Assembly (NCBI GenBank): GCA_903847205.1
Contig: CAINDA010000044.1
Coordinates: forward strand, 1-64,000
Reading direction: 5' to 3'
Source of the DNA: an uncultured Bacteroidota bacterium
GTDB taxonomy: Bacteria; Bacteroidota; Bacteroidia; 2-12-FULL-35-15
Length of the DNA: 64,000 bases
Both the position numbers and the translations under genes were made by a program. Shown here in pieces: positions 53,165 through 62,202 of the stretch (within the stretch, counting starts at the first letter, position 1; each line of letters starts with the position of its first letter). Under the pieces are notes generated by a model, which saw only the letters and a program-made list of their open reading frames with translations, searched no databases and had not been told where the DNA came from.

Positions 53165-54358
53165 ATGCGAAACATTTTACTGCTGACTGCAATACTTATA
53201 TCCATGTCTTTATCAGGACAGGAAAAAGTTAATCCAACTGATACATTAAAGATTTCAGGCAGAATAAAAAACGAGAAGATTTTCACGCTATCTGATTTAG
53301 ATGCTTATCCAAAAAATAATATTGAAGACCTTGTAATCACAAACCCGAAGGGCGAAACCAAGGGGACGGCTAAAAACATAAAGGGAGTTTTACTGAAAAC
53401 TGTTTTAGAGAAAATTGAATTGCAGGCCGATAAACCTAAAGAATTAAATGAATTTTATTTTGTATTTATTGCTTCTGACGGTTACAAAGTAGTTTTTTCC
53501 TGGAATGAAATATTTAATACCGAAACCGGGAATAACCTCTACATTATTACAGAAATGGATGGTAAAAAAATAAAAGAAATGGATCAGCGAATTTTGCTTG
53601 CTGCCACTAGAGACTTTATTACAGGGCGCAGATATATAAAAGGACTTCAAAATATTATTATTGAACAAACCCTGGAATCAGGTGTAAAAAAAACAAAACA
53701 AAAAAACAAATGGCTTGATGCTTCACCAAAAATTACCGGTGCAATGAAAAATGTAATGTGGAAAGGACAGCTTTACGGAACCATAGATATTGACACAATT
53801 GCAAACAAAAAGCATATTTACGGACTTGGCCCGGTTGAATATTTAAGCGGAGAAATTATGCTTGTTGATGGTAAAGGATTTAAATCTGCTGTTGTAAGTG
53901 ATTCAACAATGCTGGTTACTGAAACGTTTGCAGTGAAAGCACCATTTTTTGCATATGCCAATATTGAGAACTGGACTGAAACAGCAATCCCTGACAGCAT
54001 TTCAACTATACCGCAGCTCGAAAGTTTTCTTGACCTCACAACTAAAAATTACCCGCGGCCATTTTTTTTTAAACTTAATGCGGCTGTTGATAATGCAGTT
54101 ATTCATGTCGTAAATTTACCAAAAGGAACAAAGGTTGCATCACCCGATGATGCTCACAAAGGACAAAGAACATTTAATATTAAAAACAGAACAGTTCAAT
54201 TATTCGGATTTTTCTCAACCGAACATCAAGCTGTATTTACGCACCATAACACCTATGTTCATATTCATTTAATAACTGATGACAAACAAAAAATGGGACA
54301 TCTTGATAGCTTAAAAATAAAAAAAGGTACAGCAAAATTGTTTCTCCCTGCACAATAA
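53165..54358 (+). CDS. Secreted Oxidored_molyb-like / acetolactate decarboxylase-like fusion
   Basis: From the ATG at 53165 (signal peptide RNILLLTAILISMSLSG) the protein has 397 residues. Residues about 28-170 resemble the molybdopterin-binding fold of sulfite oxidase relatives: LKISGRIKNEKIFTLSDLDAY, IKGVLLKTVLEK and SDGYKVVFSWNEIF. It has no Cys, so it cannot ligate Mo in the usual way. Residues about 195-397 match alpha-acetolactate decarboxylase: GTIDIDTIANKKHIYGLGP, LSGEIMLVDG (Glu230) and HIHLITDDKQKMGHLD, whose His366, His368 and His379 have the zinc-ligand spacing of the family. That enzyme makes acetoin and is normally cytosolic; here it is exported. The substrate is uncertain. Confidence 0.82.
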   Translation: MRNILLLTAILISMSLSGQEKVNPTDTLKISGRIKNEKIFTLSDLDAYPKNNIEDLVITNPKGETKGTAKNIKGVLLKTVLEKIELQADKPKELNEFYFVFIASDGYKVVFSWNEIFNTETGNNLYIITEMDGKKIKEMDQRILLAATRDFITGRRYIKGLQNIIIEQTLESGVKKTKQKNKWLDASPKITGAMKNVMWKGQLYGTIDIDTIANKKHIYGLGPVEYLSGEIMLVDGKGFKSAVVSDSTMLVTETFAVKAPFFAYANIENWTETAIPDSISTIPQLESFLDLTTKNYPRPFFFKLNAAVDNAVIHVVNLPKGTKVASPDDAHKGQRTFNIKNRTVQLFGFFSTEHQAVFTHHNTYVHIHLITDDKQKMGHLDSLKIKKGTAKLFLPAQ

Positions 54359-54641
54359 AACAAATACAGCTTCTTGTTCTTCCATAATAAATTCAGCACG
54401 AACAAACCTTCCTACAGCGCATCCTCATTAATTCTAATAAAGCCATTTCAATTAAAGCACGGTTTGCAGCACCGTATTTTCTTCCCACTCATAATAACAA
54501 AAAATTAATGCATTAAATTGATTCTAGTTAAATCACTGCTGCCTCCTCTTGGAATAAATTTCAAACTGAAAAATATTTTAGGCCTGTGTGTATCTTTTGA
54601 AACTTATTTCATTAGGAGAGTAAATCAAAACATTATATCCT

Positions 54642-55598
54642 ATGAAAAATCCAGTATTCTTTCTGCTAATGTTAACCGGGCTGGCAGCCCGCTGCCAGGT
54701 GATTAACAAACACTATAATCAAGATCAATGCAAAAATCATTTTGAAAACGAAAATGAAATTGCTGCATCTGATAACAGCGTAACCATTATAACTAAGGTA
54801 ATTTACAATGCTGTTCCGGACGGATATCATATAACTTATACAACCTCTTTTATCGGCAAATCACCGGCTGCGGTAGAAAATGAAATGAATAAAAAAATTG
54901 ACAGCCTGATTGAAAAAGCTGTGTATATGAAATTATCCAAAAGGGATGTTACTGCCGATATAATTTCTTTGGATCCGGTGTTTGATTTTAATCATGATGA
55001 TGCAGCACCAAGCGGCTATAAGATTACCGAGAATATTACTTTTAATATAAAAGATATAACTGCTATCCGCAGATTATCCAAAGTATGTTTGGAGTACGGT
55101 ATTTATGATCTTATAAATGCTGAGGCTTACCTCGAAAATTCGAAAATCATCTACGACAGTTTAGATGCAAAAACTGTTCAGCTATTGAACATGAAGAAAA
55201 AATTATGTACCGAAACAGGATGGTCTTTGAGCGGCGGAAAAACTACTTTAACAAAATTCAAAGATGTTTATTATCCCAGTGAACGTTATTTGAAATCAAG
55301 CATTAAAAATGCAGTTTTATATAAACATAAGATTTCTGAAAACTCAGAAATAAGCATGGAAAGAAAAGTGGATATCGATAATTATTTCAATTTTAATTTA
55401 AAAGATGCCGACTTTGTTTTTAATGCATCCGCTGCCAGTCCTGTAATTCAGTTTTATTATCAATTAAATTACACCTATACTAAAAAGGATACGGAGACAG
55501 AAATGAGGGAGAAAATTAAAAACGAGGAAGAAAAAAAACAGGATAAAGTATTTTATATTATTGATAAAAACGGAGCGCTTAAAAAAATAGAAATGTAA
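54642..55598 (+). CDS. Secreted SIMPL (DUF541)-like protein
   Basis: This 318-residue protein has a signal peptide (KNPVFFLLMLTGLAARCQ). The mature part shows the SIMPL/DUF541 pattern: an opening strand with YHITYTTSFIGKSPAAVENEMNK's helix (about 52-75), KLSKRDVTADIISLDPVFDF, and the GYKITENITFNIKDITAIRRL strand-helix. The second half (about 170-318) is less typical. SIMPL proteins are periplasmic or envelope-linked and mostly of unknown role. No partner gene overlaps. A strong bidirectional terminator follows at 55626. Confidence 0.6.
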   Translation: MKNPVFFLLMLTGLAARCQVINKHYNQDQCKNHFENENEIAASDNSVTIITKVIYNAVPDGYHITYTTSFIGKSPAAVENEMNKKIDSLIEKAVYMKLSKRDVTADIISLDPVFDFNHDDAAPSGYKITENITFNIKDITAIRRLSKVCLEYGIYDLINAEAYLENSKIIYDSLDAKTVQLLNMKKKLCTETGWSLSGGKTTLTKFKDVYYPSERYLKSSIKNAVLYKHKISENSEISMERKVDIDNYFNFNLKDADFVFNASAASPVIQFYYQLNYTYTKKDTETEMREKIKNEEEKKQDKVFYIIDKNGALKKIEM

Positions 55599-55625
55599 GA
55601 ATGTATAGGAATGTCATCAGATTTT

Positions 55626-55661
55626 AAAAAGCCCGCCCGATATAATCGGGCGGGCTTTTTT
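55626..55661. terminator. Strong bidirectional terminator
   Basis: AAAAAGCCCGCCCGA and TCGGGCGGGCTTTTTT enclose TATAA. It separates the convergent SIMPL-like gene and the gene at 55715, and can terminate both. Confidence 0.9.
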
Positions 55662-55714
55662 GTATTAAGTATTAAGTATTATGACTAACAGGATTCTTAA
55701 TACTTTGTATTCCC

Positions 55715-56704
55715 TTACAACAAATTCAGAGCAAACGAACCAGATTGAAGAGTATCTGGATTTACAACCATTATAAAATGATTATTGGCAAAATCGCCTA
55801 ATTGTGCGGCAGTATAAGTTGTGTTTGCACCAGGTGCGACTTCAACAAATGCAGTTCCTATTGCAGCATCTTTTACATTAGCCAGATAAAAACGAAGCAG
55901 CACAGAGCCGGTATTGTTAATGCGAATTTGATTAGTTGCAGCCAATGTGCGCTGTGCAATTGTATAAGTCTGCCCATGCTTCACGATATGACTGAAATCG
56001 GTCTGCGTATGTTTTCTAATAGTGGCTTCATCAAAATAACCGCCGATAACCTCAGGTGTTTTATAAAACTTTATCATAAGTTTAGCCAAGCCGATATACA
56101 TTTGTTCGGCAACGGCAACAGAAGCATCGAAACAGGCATCGCTTTGAATACTGCTAATATTTTTACCGTCGTTTTTTTCATCAAAAGCTTTTTTCAAATC
56201 AACGTAATAAGAGTTTACGGTTGCTTTTAAAGCTAATAAAGCAGTCGCATTAGCTGGGTCGGCAGTTGCTGCGGTTGTTAGTGCAAGCATCAGCGCACTT
56301 ACAGCATTAAGCCTGTTTATCTGTGCGCCTGTTTGATAAGGAGCATGGCCGTTTGGAAACAAAGTCATATATGGCCCGCCTGCTGTTGCCGGAGGATAAA
56401 TAAGTTTTGCTGCAGAATCCCATTGGCCTACATTGGCAGTTATTTCTGCTAATTTGGTCGCAAATGTTTCGCTGGCGCCATTTTGAATACCTCCCTGTGC
56501 TATAAAAGCAGTATAAGTGGTATTCATTGCTGTATCAAAAGGCAGCATATCAGTTTTTATCAATAATATATCTGGGTCGGCTGCATTTGCATTAAGTTTC
56601 GACATAAAAAAATTGCTCATTTTTTGAGCATTAATGTAGCTGCCTTTAATGGCAGTTAAAAAAATGTTTGACGCGATTGTCCAGGCTGGTGTTGTATTGC
56701 TCAT
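55715..56704 (-). CDS. Protein of unknown function behind a 42-bp array
   Basis: This 329-residue protein has no signal peptide and I recognise no family. The N-terminal 230 residues are Ala-rich and helical, with several helices of 20 or more residues (for example AVSALMLALTTAATADPAN); the last 90 residues look beta-rich, with LRFYLANVKDAAIGTAF and NNHFIMVVNPDTLQSGSF. That is the shape of a helical bundle plus a C-terminal binding domain, possibly self-assembling. The gene is alone, and the region upstream (56745-56950) is a tandem array of 42-bp units beginning 40 bases before the ATG. Confidence 0.6.
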   Translation of the reverse strand: MSNTTPAWTIASNIFLTAIKGSYINAQKMSNFFMSKLNANAADPDILLIKTDMLPFDTAMNTTYTAFIAQGGIQNGASETFATKLAEITANVGQWDSAAKLIYPPATAGGPYMTLFPNGHAPYQTGAQINRLNAVSALMLALTTAATADPANATALLALKATVNSYYVDLKKAFDEKNDGKNISSIQSDACFDASVAVAEQMYIGLAKLMIKFYKTPEVIGGYFDEATIRKHTQTDFSHIVKHGQTYTIAQRTLAATNQIRINNTGSVLLRFYLANVKDAAIGTAFVEVAPGANTTYTAAQLGDFANNHFIMVVNPDTLQSGSFALNLL

Positions 56705-56744
56705 GTTTTATAAATTTTAGGATTATTATTTTTGATTATGTTAG

Positions 56745-56950
56745 TTTTGAAATGAAATGATCCATTCTTTGAGTGGAGAACGCTTCGTTTGAATTGAAAT
56801 GGCCTATTCTTTGGTTAAAGAACGCTCCATTTGAATTGAAATAACTCATTCTTTGGTCAAAGAACGCTCCGTTTGAGTTGCAATAACCAATTCTTTGGTC
56901 AAAGAACGCATCGTTTGAATTGTAATGGCATATTTATTTTTCAAAGAACG
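56745..56950. repeat. Palindromic 42-bp tandem array, about five units
   Basis: TTCTTT begins at 56765, 56807, 56849 and 56891, and a variant starts at 56933: a strict 42-base period. Each unit contains a dyad of the form TTCTTTGGTCAAAGAA, then CGCTCCGTTTGAATTGAAAT with minor changes. The array reads through a stop in one unit and is not coding. It ends 40 bases upstream of the start of the gene on the minus strand. The remaining 56951-57167 shows no gene; a TATCTTTA near 57117 is only a weak -7 candidate for the metzincin operon. Confidence 0.88.
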
Positions 56951-57167
56951 AAAAATCTAAACTCGATTTTGTGCCTGCGAAAATGTTAGAACTCTTTTTT
57001 TTAAACAATGATGTGTATCACATTAATTTTAAAATAGAATTTTATGAGGGGATATTTTACAAGTAAAAAAATATTAGTTTGAATTCATAAAACTAAACAT
57101 GCTGCTCACTTATTTATATCTTTATGCAGAAAACAACCTTAATCTGCTGAAAGTTTAATATCAAACT

Positions 57168-59090
57168 ATGAGAAAAACAATTACTTTATTTTCAATTTTA
57201 CTTATTTGTTTTGCATCGTTTGGGCAAACCCACTCCCTTACCCTTTCTTTCGCAGGGGAGACAACTGAATGCAATAGCAGTCAAAGTTATTTCGTATTTA
57301 ATATAATTGCCGCTTCTGATCCGGGCACTATCTTTGACAGCTGCGTAATAGACATTACTTGTAATCCAAGTGCTTTCGGCACTTGGATTTGTAATAATAA
57401 TGCGGTATTATGTACACCTGCTTCATCAAATTATAGAGCTGTTGTAAACAATCTAACAAGCAGTGAAATACAGATTGGAATAGGCAGCATCGGAAACTCT
57501 TTGCAAAACGGGACACAACTTACAACTAATGGCACTGATGTTTTAGTCACAGTTAAAATACCGATTAAAAATTGCCAGACTTCAACATTAAGTTTTATGC
57601 CAAATCAAATGCTGGGGATGCCTATTTCATATTATGCTGAAGCAACAACACCGACTATTGGTGATTCTCTCTATATATCTTCCTATCCATGCGGGACAGA
57701 CTCAACCTGCCATGATACATTACATTATCCCGTAACAATTTATAATTATCAGAGTATTCCTTATAATTATAATACTTATGGTACATCCGATATTAATTCA
57801 ATTGCCTGCCCGCCGCATTTAGATCAAATAGATTCATATTTGACTATTAATGCCGGAACAAATGCCTCAGATGATATTTTAACATTAACCGGCAATGGAT
57901 TTGGAATTAGCAAAGGAATCATTCAAGTGCCAGACGCTAATCATGCCAGCAATTTTTCATATATTAAATTAGATACATCGGATTATACATGGTCAGAAAA
58001 TCAGATACAAATAAAAATGCCATCTGTAATGTTTGGAACGCAGCATTTAATGACACCTGGTACTGGAACAATTAAAGTAATTAATGTGTGCGGGGATGCC
58101 GATTCCTCACAAACCATTTATATCAAATACAGCATAAAGAATTCCCGAGACTATTCAGAGACTTATAAATTAAGAGAGAATATTGTTAAAGCGAATCGCG
58201 CACCAGGAAGCTATATTTTTAGATGTGATAGCGCCAGCATGGCCAATAATCCCCTAGCAAAAATTTGCATAAATAAAGCAATACAAGTATGGAATTGTTA
58301 TACTGGCGTGAATTGGGTATTAGGAAACGATACTACAGTAAACGTAGCATTACCACCTCTTACCAATGGGGTTTCTGTTATTTATTTTAGTAATGGGAAC
58401 TTTCCAAGTGATAGTACATTAATGGTAACATTTTTGCAAAATCAGAATCCATGTCATAGTAATACAAATGCTTTTATCAAAGAAGCAGATATAAATATAA
58501 GACAGGATTTAATCCCTGCAGGATATGCAACATGGAATTATGATGACAGCACACTCAATAATGCGACAGGTAATGTAGCTTATTTTTATGACGCAATACT
58601 TCATGAACTTGGGCATGCTTTTCTATTGAACCATGTAAACAATCCGGGAGATTTAATGTATTGGCAGCAAACTAATCAGAGAGTAAATTTATTCTCAGGC
58701 TCAGCTTTGTCAGGGGCATTTGATGTAACTGCGGCCAGCCAAATTGCTAACACATGCGGTGATTCAATCTTTATAAAAGGTACCATAGGCTGTATTGATT
58801 CTACTCTCAGCATTCCTTTTATTTTAAATAATGAATATAATTTTGACATTTTCCCTAATCCTTCAGATGGAGGCTATATCACAATTGCTTATCAAATAAA
58901 TAATAGCGCCTATGTTCAGTTCAAAATAATGGATTACACAGGCAGAGAATTACTGGCACAAAGCAAGGAAAAAAAATCTGCCGGAACTTATAGCGAACTG
59001 ATAAACATTAATGATTTTGCAAAAGGCGTATATATATTCATAATAAATATCAACGAAAAATATAAAACAGTTAAATTCATTAAATTATAA
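57168..59090 (+). CDS. Secreted metzincin-like metalloprotease with T9SS type A sorting domain
   Basis: This 640-residue protein has a signal peptide (RKTITLFSILLICFASFGQ). An N-terminal beta domain (about 25-190) with several Cys is followed by an IPT/TIG-like domain (about 225-320, ILTLTGNGFG). Then comes a matrixin-type catalytic domain (about 340-520) with HELGHAFLLNH (His479, Glu480, His483, His489) and a Met-turn DLMYWQ (Met497). A type A sorting domain ends the protein (IFPNPSDGGYITIAY, GVYIFIININEKYKTVKFIKL). It is the first gene of a three-gene operon: the next gene begins 11 bases after its stop. Confidence 0.88.
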   Translation: MRKTITLFSILLICFASFGQTHSLTLSFAGETTECNSSQSYFVFNIIAASDPGTIFDSCVIDITCNPSAFGTWICNNNAVLCTPASSNYRAVVNNLTSSEIQIGIGSIGNSLQNGTQLTTNGTDVLVTVKIPIKNCQTSTLSFMPNQMLGMPISYYAEATTPTIGDSLYISSYPCGTDSTCHDTLHYPVTIYNYQSIPYNYNTYGTSDINSIACPPHLDQIDSYLTINAGTNASDDILTLTGNGFGISKGIIQVPDANHASNFSYIKLDTSDYTWSENQIQIKMPSVMFGTQHLMTPGTGTIKVINVCGDADSSQTIYIKYSIKNSRDYSETYKLRENIVKANRAPGSYIFRCDSASMANNPLAKICINKAIQVWNCYTGVNWVLGNDTTVNVALPPLTNGVSVIYFSNGNFPSDSTLMVTFLQNQNPCHSNTNAFIKEADINIRQDLIPAGYATWNYDDSTLNNATGNVAYFYDAILHELGHAFLLNHVNNPGDLMYWQQTNQRVNLFSGSALSGAFDVTAASQIANTCGDSIFIKGTIGCIDSTLSIPFILNNEYNFDIFPNPSDGGYITIAYQINNSAYVQFKIMDYTGRELLAQSKEKKSAGTYSELININDFAKGVYIFIININEKYKTVKFIKL

Positions 59091-59101
59091 CAACACAAAT
59101 C

Positions 59102-59764
59102 ATGAAAATAGCAACAAAAATTATCATAGTTTTTTTAATTATAAATTCTCTTCTGATTTTATCAGGCGGCAATTGTTCAGCGCAGCAAATCAAACAATCT
59201 AGCTCACAAGCATTGGTGAATAAAAAAAGAACTATAAACCGTAATCCATTTATTTTTGAAGGTATCGTTATTCAGCAAAAATGTTATGCTGCGAAAAATG
59301 GAGGGATTCTAACCTGCAATGTTATTCAAATTACAAAAATATTTAATGGAAGTCCTAAAATTAAACTTGGAAGTATAAAAGTTATAACAACAGGCGGTCA
59401 TCTTGAAAATGATACTTCTCCTTTAATCGAACCGTCTGATAGTTGGGCGGGATTCTATCCAGGTTTAACGTATATAGTTTTTGGCAGCGTTGCTGATTCG
59501 GCTTTATTAACGAATAACATGATTGATACTGACAATATCCTTTCTTTACAACAACATGATTTAATTAGTATAACTGATGTTAAAAATAAAACATTGAATA
59601 GTAAGGATGTCCCTGCAGCAAATTGGCATTCTAAAACCTTTAAAACACTAGATAACCTTTATATCTATCTAAAGGATAATTATGATTTAACTATTCAAGA
59701 AGAAGCATCTTCAAAACAATCAATAACACCGGCAGACAATATCAAACAAAAGAAACAGAAATAA
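59102..59764 (+). CDS. Secreted protein of unknown function in a protease operon
   Basis: This 220-residue protein has a hydrophobic N-terminal signal segment ending NCSAQQ. The mature core reads FIFEGIVIQQKCYAAKNG and CNVIQITKIFNGSPKIKLGS then KVITTGGHL, a beta-domain pattern found in the N-termini of many T9SS proteins of Bacteroidota. Here it stands alone, with no protease or sorting domain. It is encoded 11 bases after the metzincin-like gene and 2 bases before the next gene, so all three are co-transcribed. It could be a chaperone or inhibitor for the protease, which is inference. Confidence 0.6.
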   Translation: MKIATKIIIVFLIINSLLILSGGNCSAQQIKQSSSQALVNKKRTINRNPFIFEGIVIQQKCYAAKNGGILTCNVIQITKIFNGSPKIKLGSIKVITTGGHLENDTSPLIEPSDSWAGFYPGLTYIVFGSVADSALLTNNMIDTDNILSLQQHDLISITDVKNKTLNSKDVPAANWHSKTFKTLDNLYIYLKDNYDLTIQEEASSKQSITPADNIKQKKQK

Positions 59765-59766
59765 TA

Positions 59767-61191
59767 ATGAAAGCAAAAAAAATCAATTCTACTATTAGCA
59801 ATTGGCAAATGACAAAAAGAAAAAACAGGCTGGCAAATTTGCTAATTCAAATTGCATGCTGCCTGTTGCCAATTGTTTCCTTTGCGCAATACACCCAGAT
59901 AGCCAGTTTAACTCCCTTTAACGGAGAAATCCCAAAAGGCTCTCTTATTTCGGACGGCACCTATCTCTATGGAATGGCATCATTCGGCGGTATAAACGAA
60001 GATGGAACCATCTTTAAAGTAAAACCCGATGGAACCAGCTTTACCAAATTACATACTTTTTCAAATACAAACGGGCAATGGCCTACCGGCTCACTTGTTT
60101 CTGTTGATTCTTTTCTTTATGGGATGACACCCGATGGAAATAATACTTCCGGTAATGGTATTATTTTTAAAGTAAAACCGGATGGAACAGGGTATGTCAA
60201 ACTGCATGATTTTATTGCAGAAGGACCAAGCGGATCTCTCATTTATTTTGGCGGCTTTTTATATGGAATGACACATGAAAATATTTTTAAAATAAAACCC
60301 GATGGAACAGGCGATACCGTAATATTCCGTTTTCCTTTTTCTTGTATAAATGGTTGTTTACCTAATGGTGATCTTGTTTATGATGGAATCTCTCTTTATG
60401 GAATGACCGCAAATGGAGGTGCGAACAATAAGGGAATTATCTTTAAAATAAAACCCGATGGAACAGGAGATTCAACACTCTTCAATTTCTCCGATGCAAG
60501 CGGAAGCATTCCTTTAGGCTCTCTTATTTTTGACAGCATTTATTTTTATGGGATGACATCTGCCGGAGGCGAAAATGGTTATGGAACAATTTTTAAAATA
60601 AAGCGCGATGGCACGGCTTATTCCAAACTATTTGATTTCGATCCTTCCGGCGGATTTGGATTAAATGGAAACGTCCCCACGGGATCACTTGTTTCTGACG
60701 GAACCTTTCTATACGGGATGACGGAGCAAGGCGGAGTTTATGGCGGCGGGGTAATCTTTAAAATAAAACCCGATGGAACAATGTTTACCAAACTGTTTGA
60801 TTTTGCAGGTAATTCAAATGGATTTAGACCTTACGGCTCACTTCTTACTGATGGTAACTTTCTTTATGGAACAACTTCTTTTGGCGGTACATATAATTAT
60901 GGAGCCATTTTTAAATACGCGCTTACCACCGGCATAACCGAAAATAATTTAGCTGCAGGTTTCAGTATTTCCCCCAATCCCTTCAGCACACAAACCACCA
61001 TTACATTTAATGAAGAACAAAAAAACACCACAATTAAAATAATGGATGTATTGGGCAAACAAATAAAAAGCATTGATTTTAAAGGCAGAACTTTTATACT
61101 GGAAAAAGAAGAAATGAAACCCGGCATTTATTTTCTGCAGATAAGTGATGAAATAAAACATATGGTTTATAGGAAGATGATTCTTCAATAA
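59767..61191 (+). CDS. GloVer-repeat secreted protein with T9SS type A sorting domain
   Basis: The 474-residue frame (a second ATG lies at 59809, 14 codons in) carries a signal peptide NRLANLLIQIACCLLPIVSFAQ. About eight choice-of-anchor GloVer-type repeats follow, each reading like GSLIxDGxxLYGMT, GGxxxxGxIFKIKPDGT and TKLFDFxxxxNG; the copies are unusually regular. A type A sorting domain ends it (ISPNPFSTQTTITF, GIYFLQISDE). Tandem repeats of this kind may form a beta-propeller. It is the last gene of the metzincin operon. A long inverted repeat overlaps the signal-peptide codons. Confidence 0.82.
   Translation: MKAKKINSTISNWQMTKRKNRLANLLIQIACCLLPIVSFAQYTQIASLTPFNGEIPKGSLISDGTYLYGMASFGGINEDGTIFKVKPDGTSFTKLHTFSNTNGQWPTGSLVSVDSFLYGMTPDGNNTSGNGIIFKVKPDGTGYVKLHDFIAEGPSGSLIYFGGFLYGMTHENIFKIKPDGTGDTVIFRFPFSCINGCLPNGDLVYDGISLYGMTANGGANNKGIIFKIKPDGTGDSTLFNFSDASGSIPLGSLIFDSIYFYGMTSAGGENGYGTIFKIKRDGTAYSKLFDFDPSGGFGLNGNVPTGSLVSDGTFLYGMTEQGGVYGGGVIFKIKPDGTMFTKLFDFAGNSNGFRPYGSLLTDGNFLYGTTSFGGTYNYGAIFKYALTTGITENNLAAGFSISPNPFSTQTTITFNEEQKNTTIKIMDVLGKQIKSIDFKGRTFILEKEEMKPGIYFLQISDEIKHMVYRKMILQ
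59799..59875 (+). repeat. Long inverted repeat within the signal-peptide codons
   Basis: CAATTGGCAA (59799-59808) followed by ACAGGC (59825-59830) is the inverse of GCCTGTTGCCAATTG (59861-59875). A 16-base insertion in the left arm holds the second ATG (59809). Inside, GCAAATTTG and CAAATTGC pair around CTAATT. The mRNA could fold into a large hairpin with that ATG in a bulge. Confidence 0.65.
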
Positions 61192-61356
61192 TGCACAATG
61201 ATAACGATGTTATCTATCTAATAATAATTTTCACAATCTTACATTATATTTTACATATCCGCATAATAAAAAAAACGGATGCGATAAATAAACGAAATTT
61301 AAAATATAAAAATACTTAGCGTTGCTAATGTTTCTTCTGACAATAAAATATACCAA

Positions 61357-61788
61357 ATGAAAACACTCCTTTTTGATAATGATGAAATAACTTTTGAAGT
61401 ATTAGATGGGATATTAGTTTCGGCATGGAAATCTAAATTTATTGATATAACCCTTATTCGAAAAGTTAAAAAATATCATTTGGAAATCATGGATGGAAAA
61501 TCATATCCAATGCTGGCCGATATTAAATCGGTAAGAGATACAACAAAAGAAGCGAGAGATTTTTTAGCATCAAAAGAAGGCTGTGCAGGTCTTATAGCAA
61601 TTGCAATAATGATAAATTCCCCGATAAGTAAAATGATTGCTAATTTTTTTATTTTAGCCAGCCGACCCGTTATACCAACCAAAATGTTTACCGATGAAAC
61701 GGAGGCAAAAAAATGGCTGCTTAATTTTACTTCCCCCCAAAATAAAAATGATAAAAAGCATTTTTCAGCGGAGCAAATGCTATTTTAG
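61357..61788 (+). CDS. DUF7793-like (STAS-like fold) protein, paralogue 2
   Basis: This 143-residue cytosolic protein is the ATG-initiated paralogue of 7840-8214. The EITFEVLDGILVSAWKS start, YPMLADIKSVRDTTKEARDF, GLIAIAIMINSPISKMI and PTKMFTDETEAKKWLLNF line up with the same landmarks there. A tail of 17 residues rich in Lys and Asn is its own. I assign the family tentatively to DUF7793; the SpoIIAA/STAS-like layout suggests regulation or partner binding, but no switch protein or kinase is nearby. Confidence 0.7.
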   Translation: MKTLLFDNDEITFEVLDGILVSAWKSKFIDITLIRKVKKYHLEIMDGKSYPMLADIKSVRDTTKEARDFLASKEGCAGLIAIAIMINSPISKMIANFFILASRPVIPTKMFTDETEAKKWLLNFTSPQNKNDKKHFSAEQMLF

Positions 61789-61801
61789 GCTTAAAAAATA
61801 A

Positions 61802-61809
61802 TAGATTTG
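61802..61809 (+). promoter_or_regulatory. Putative -7 box for the Cys-rich gene
   Basis: TAGATTTG fits TAnnTTTG and stands 107 bases before the ATG at 61916. The distance is long and no -33 box is seen. Confidence 0.25.
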
Positions 61810-61915
61810 AAAAGAATGGCAGATTTCATTATTTTTACGCCCCGCTTTGCTGCTATTATAATAAAGCTTTTAGTGTGTTATGTTACGTCGAATCACAATT
61901 AGAATTAAAATTTGA

Positions 61916-62194
61916 ATGAGCATAAATAATAAGAAAAACATTAAAACTGCAGCGGACATCATTTTTAGGATTGATGACAAAATATTAAAAGAAACAGCTA
62001 ACTGTCCTTATAAGTTCGGCTGTTTAGAAAACGAAAATCATGTTTGTTTAGCAAAAGTAAATAATTGTGTAGATGCAAAAATTCATTTTGTAAATTGTAC
62101 CGCCCAGCGATGCAATTATTATTTAAGTTTCGGCAGTCATGTAGTCTGCAGATGCCCTGTAAGGCAGGAAATATTTAATAAATACGGGAAATAA
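61916..62194 (+). CDS. Small cysteine-rich protein of unknown function
   Basis: This 92-residue protein has no signal peptide and contains eight Cys: CPYKFGC, CLAKVNNC, a NCTAQRC segment and a C-terminal CRC. Paired Cys of this kind suggest a small zinc-binding or metal-cluster-binding protein in the cytosol. I know no family name. It is flanked by the DUF7793-like gene upstream and the convergent YadA-like gene downstream, eight bases away. Confidence 0.6.
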   Translation: MSINNKKNIKTAADIIFRIDDKILKETANCPYKFGCLENENHVCLAKVNNCVDAKIHFVNCTAQRCNYYLSFGSHVVCRCPVRQEIFNKYGK

Positions 62195-62202
62195 ATACCT
62201 TA

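Noticed and set aside
54518-54706. 62-codon plus-strand frame upstream of the SIMPL-like gene
   Set aside because: It overlaps the signal-peptide codons of the real gene in another frame and has no recognisable feature.
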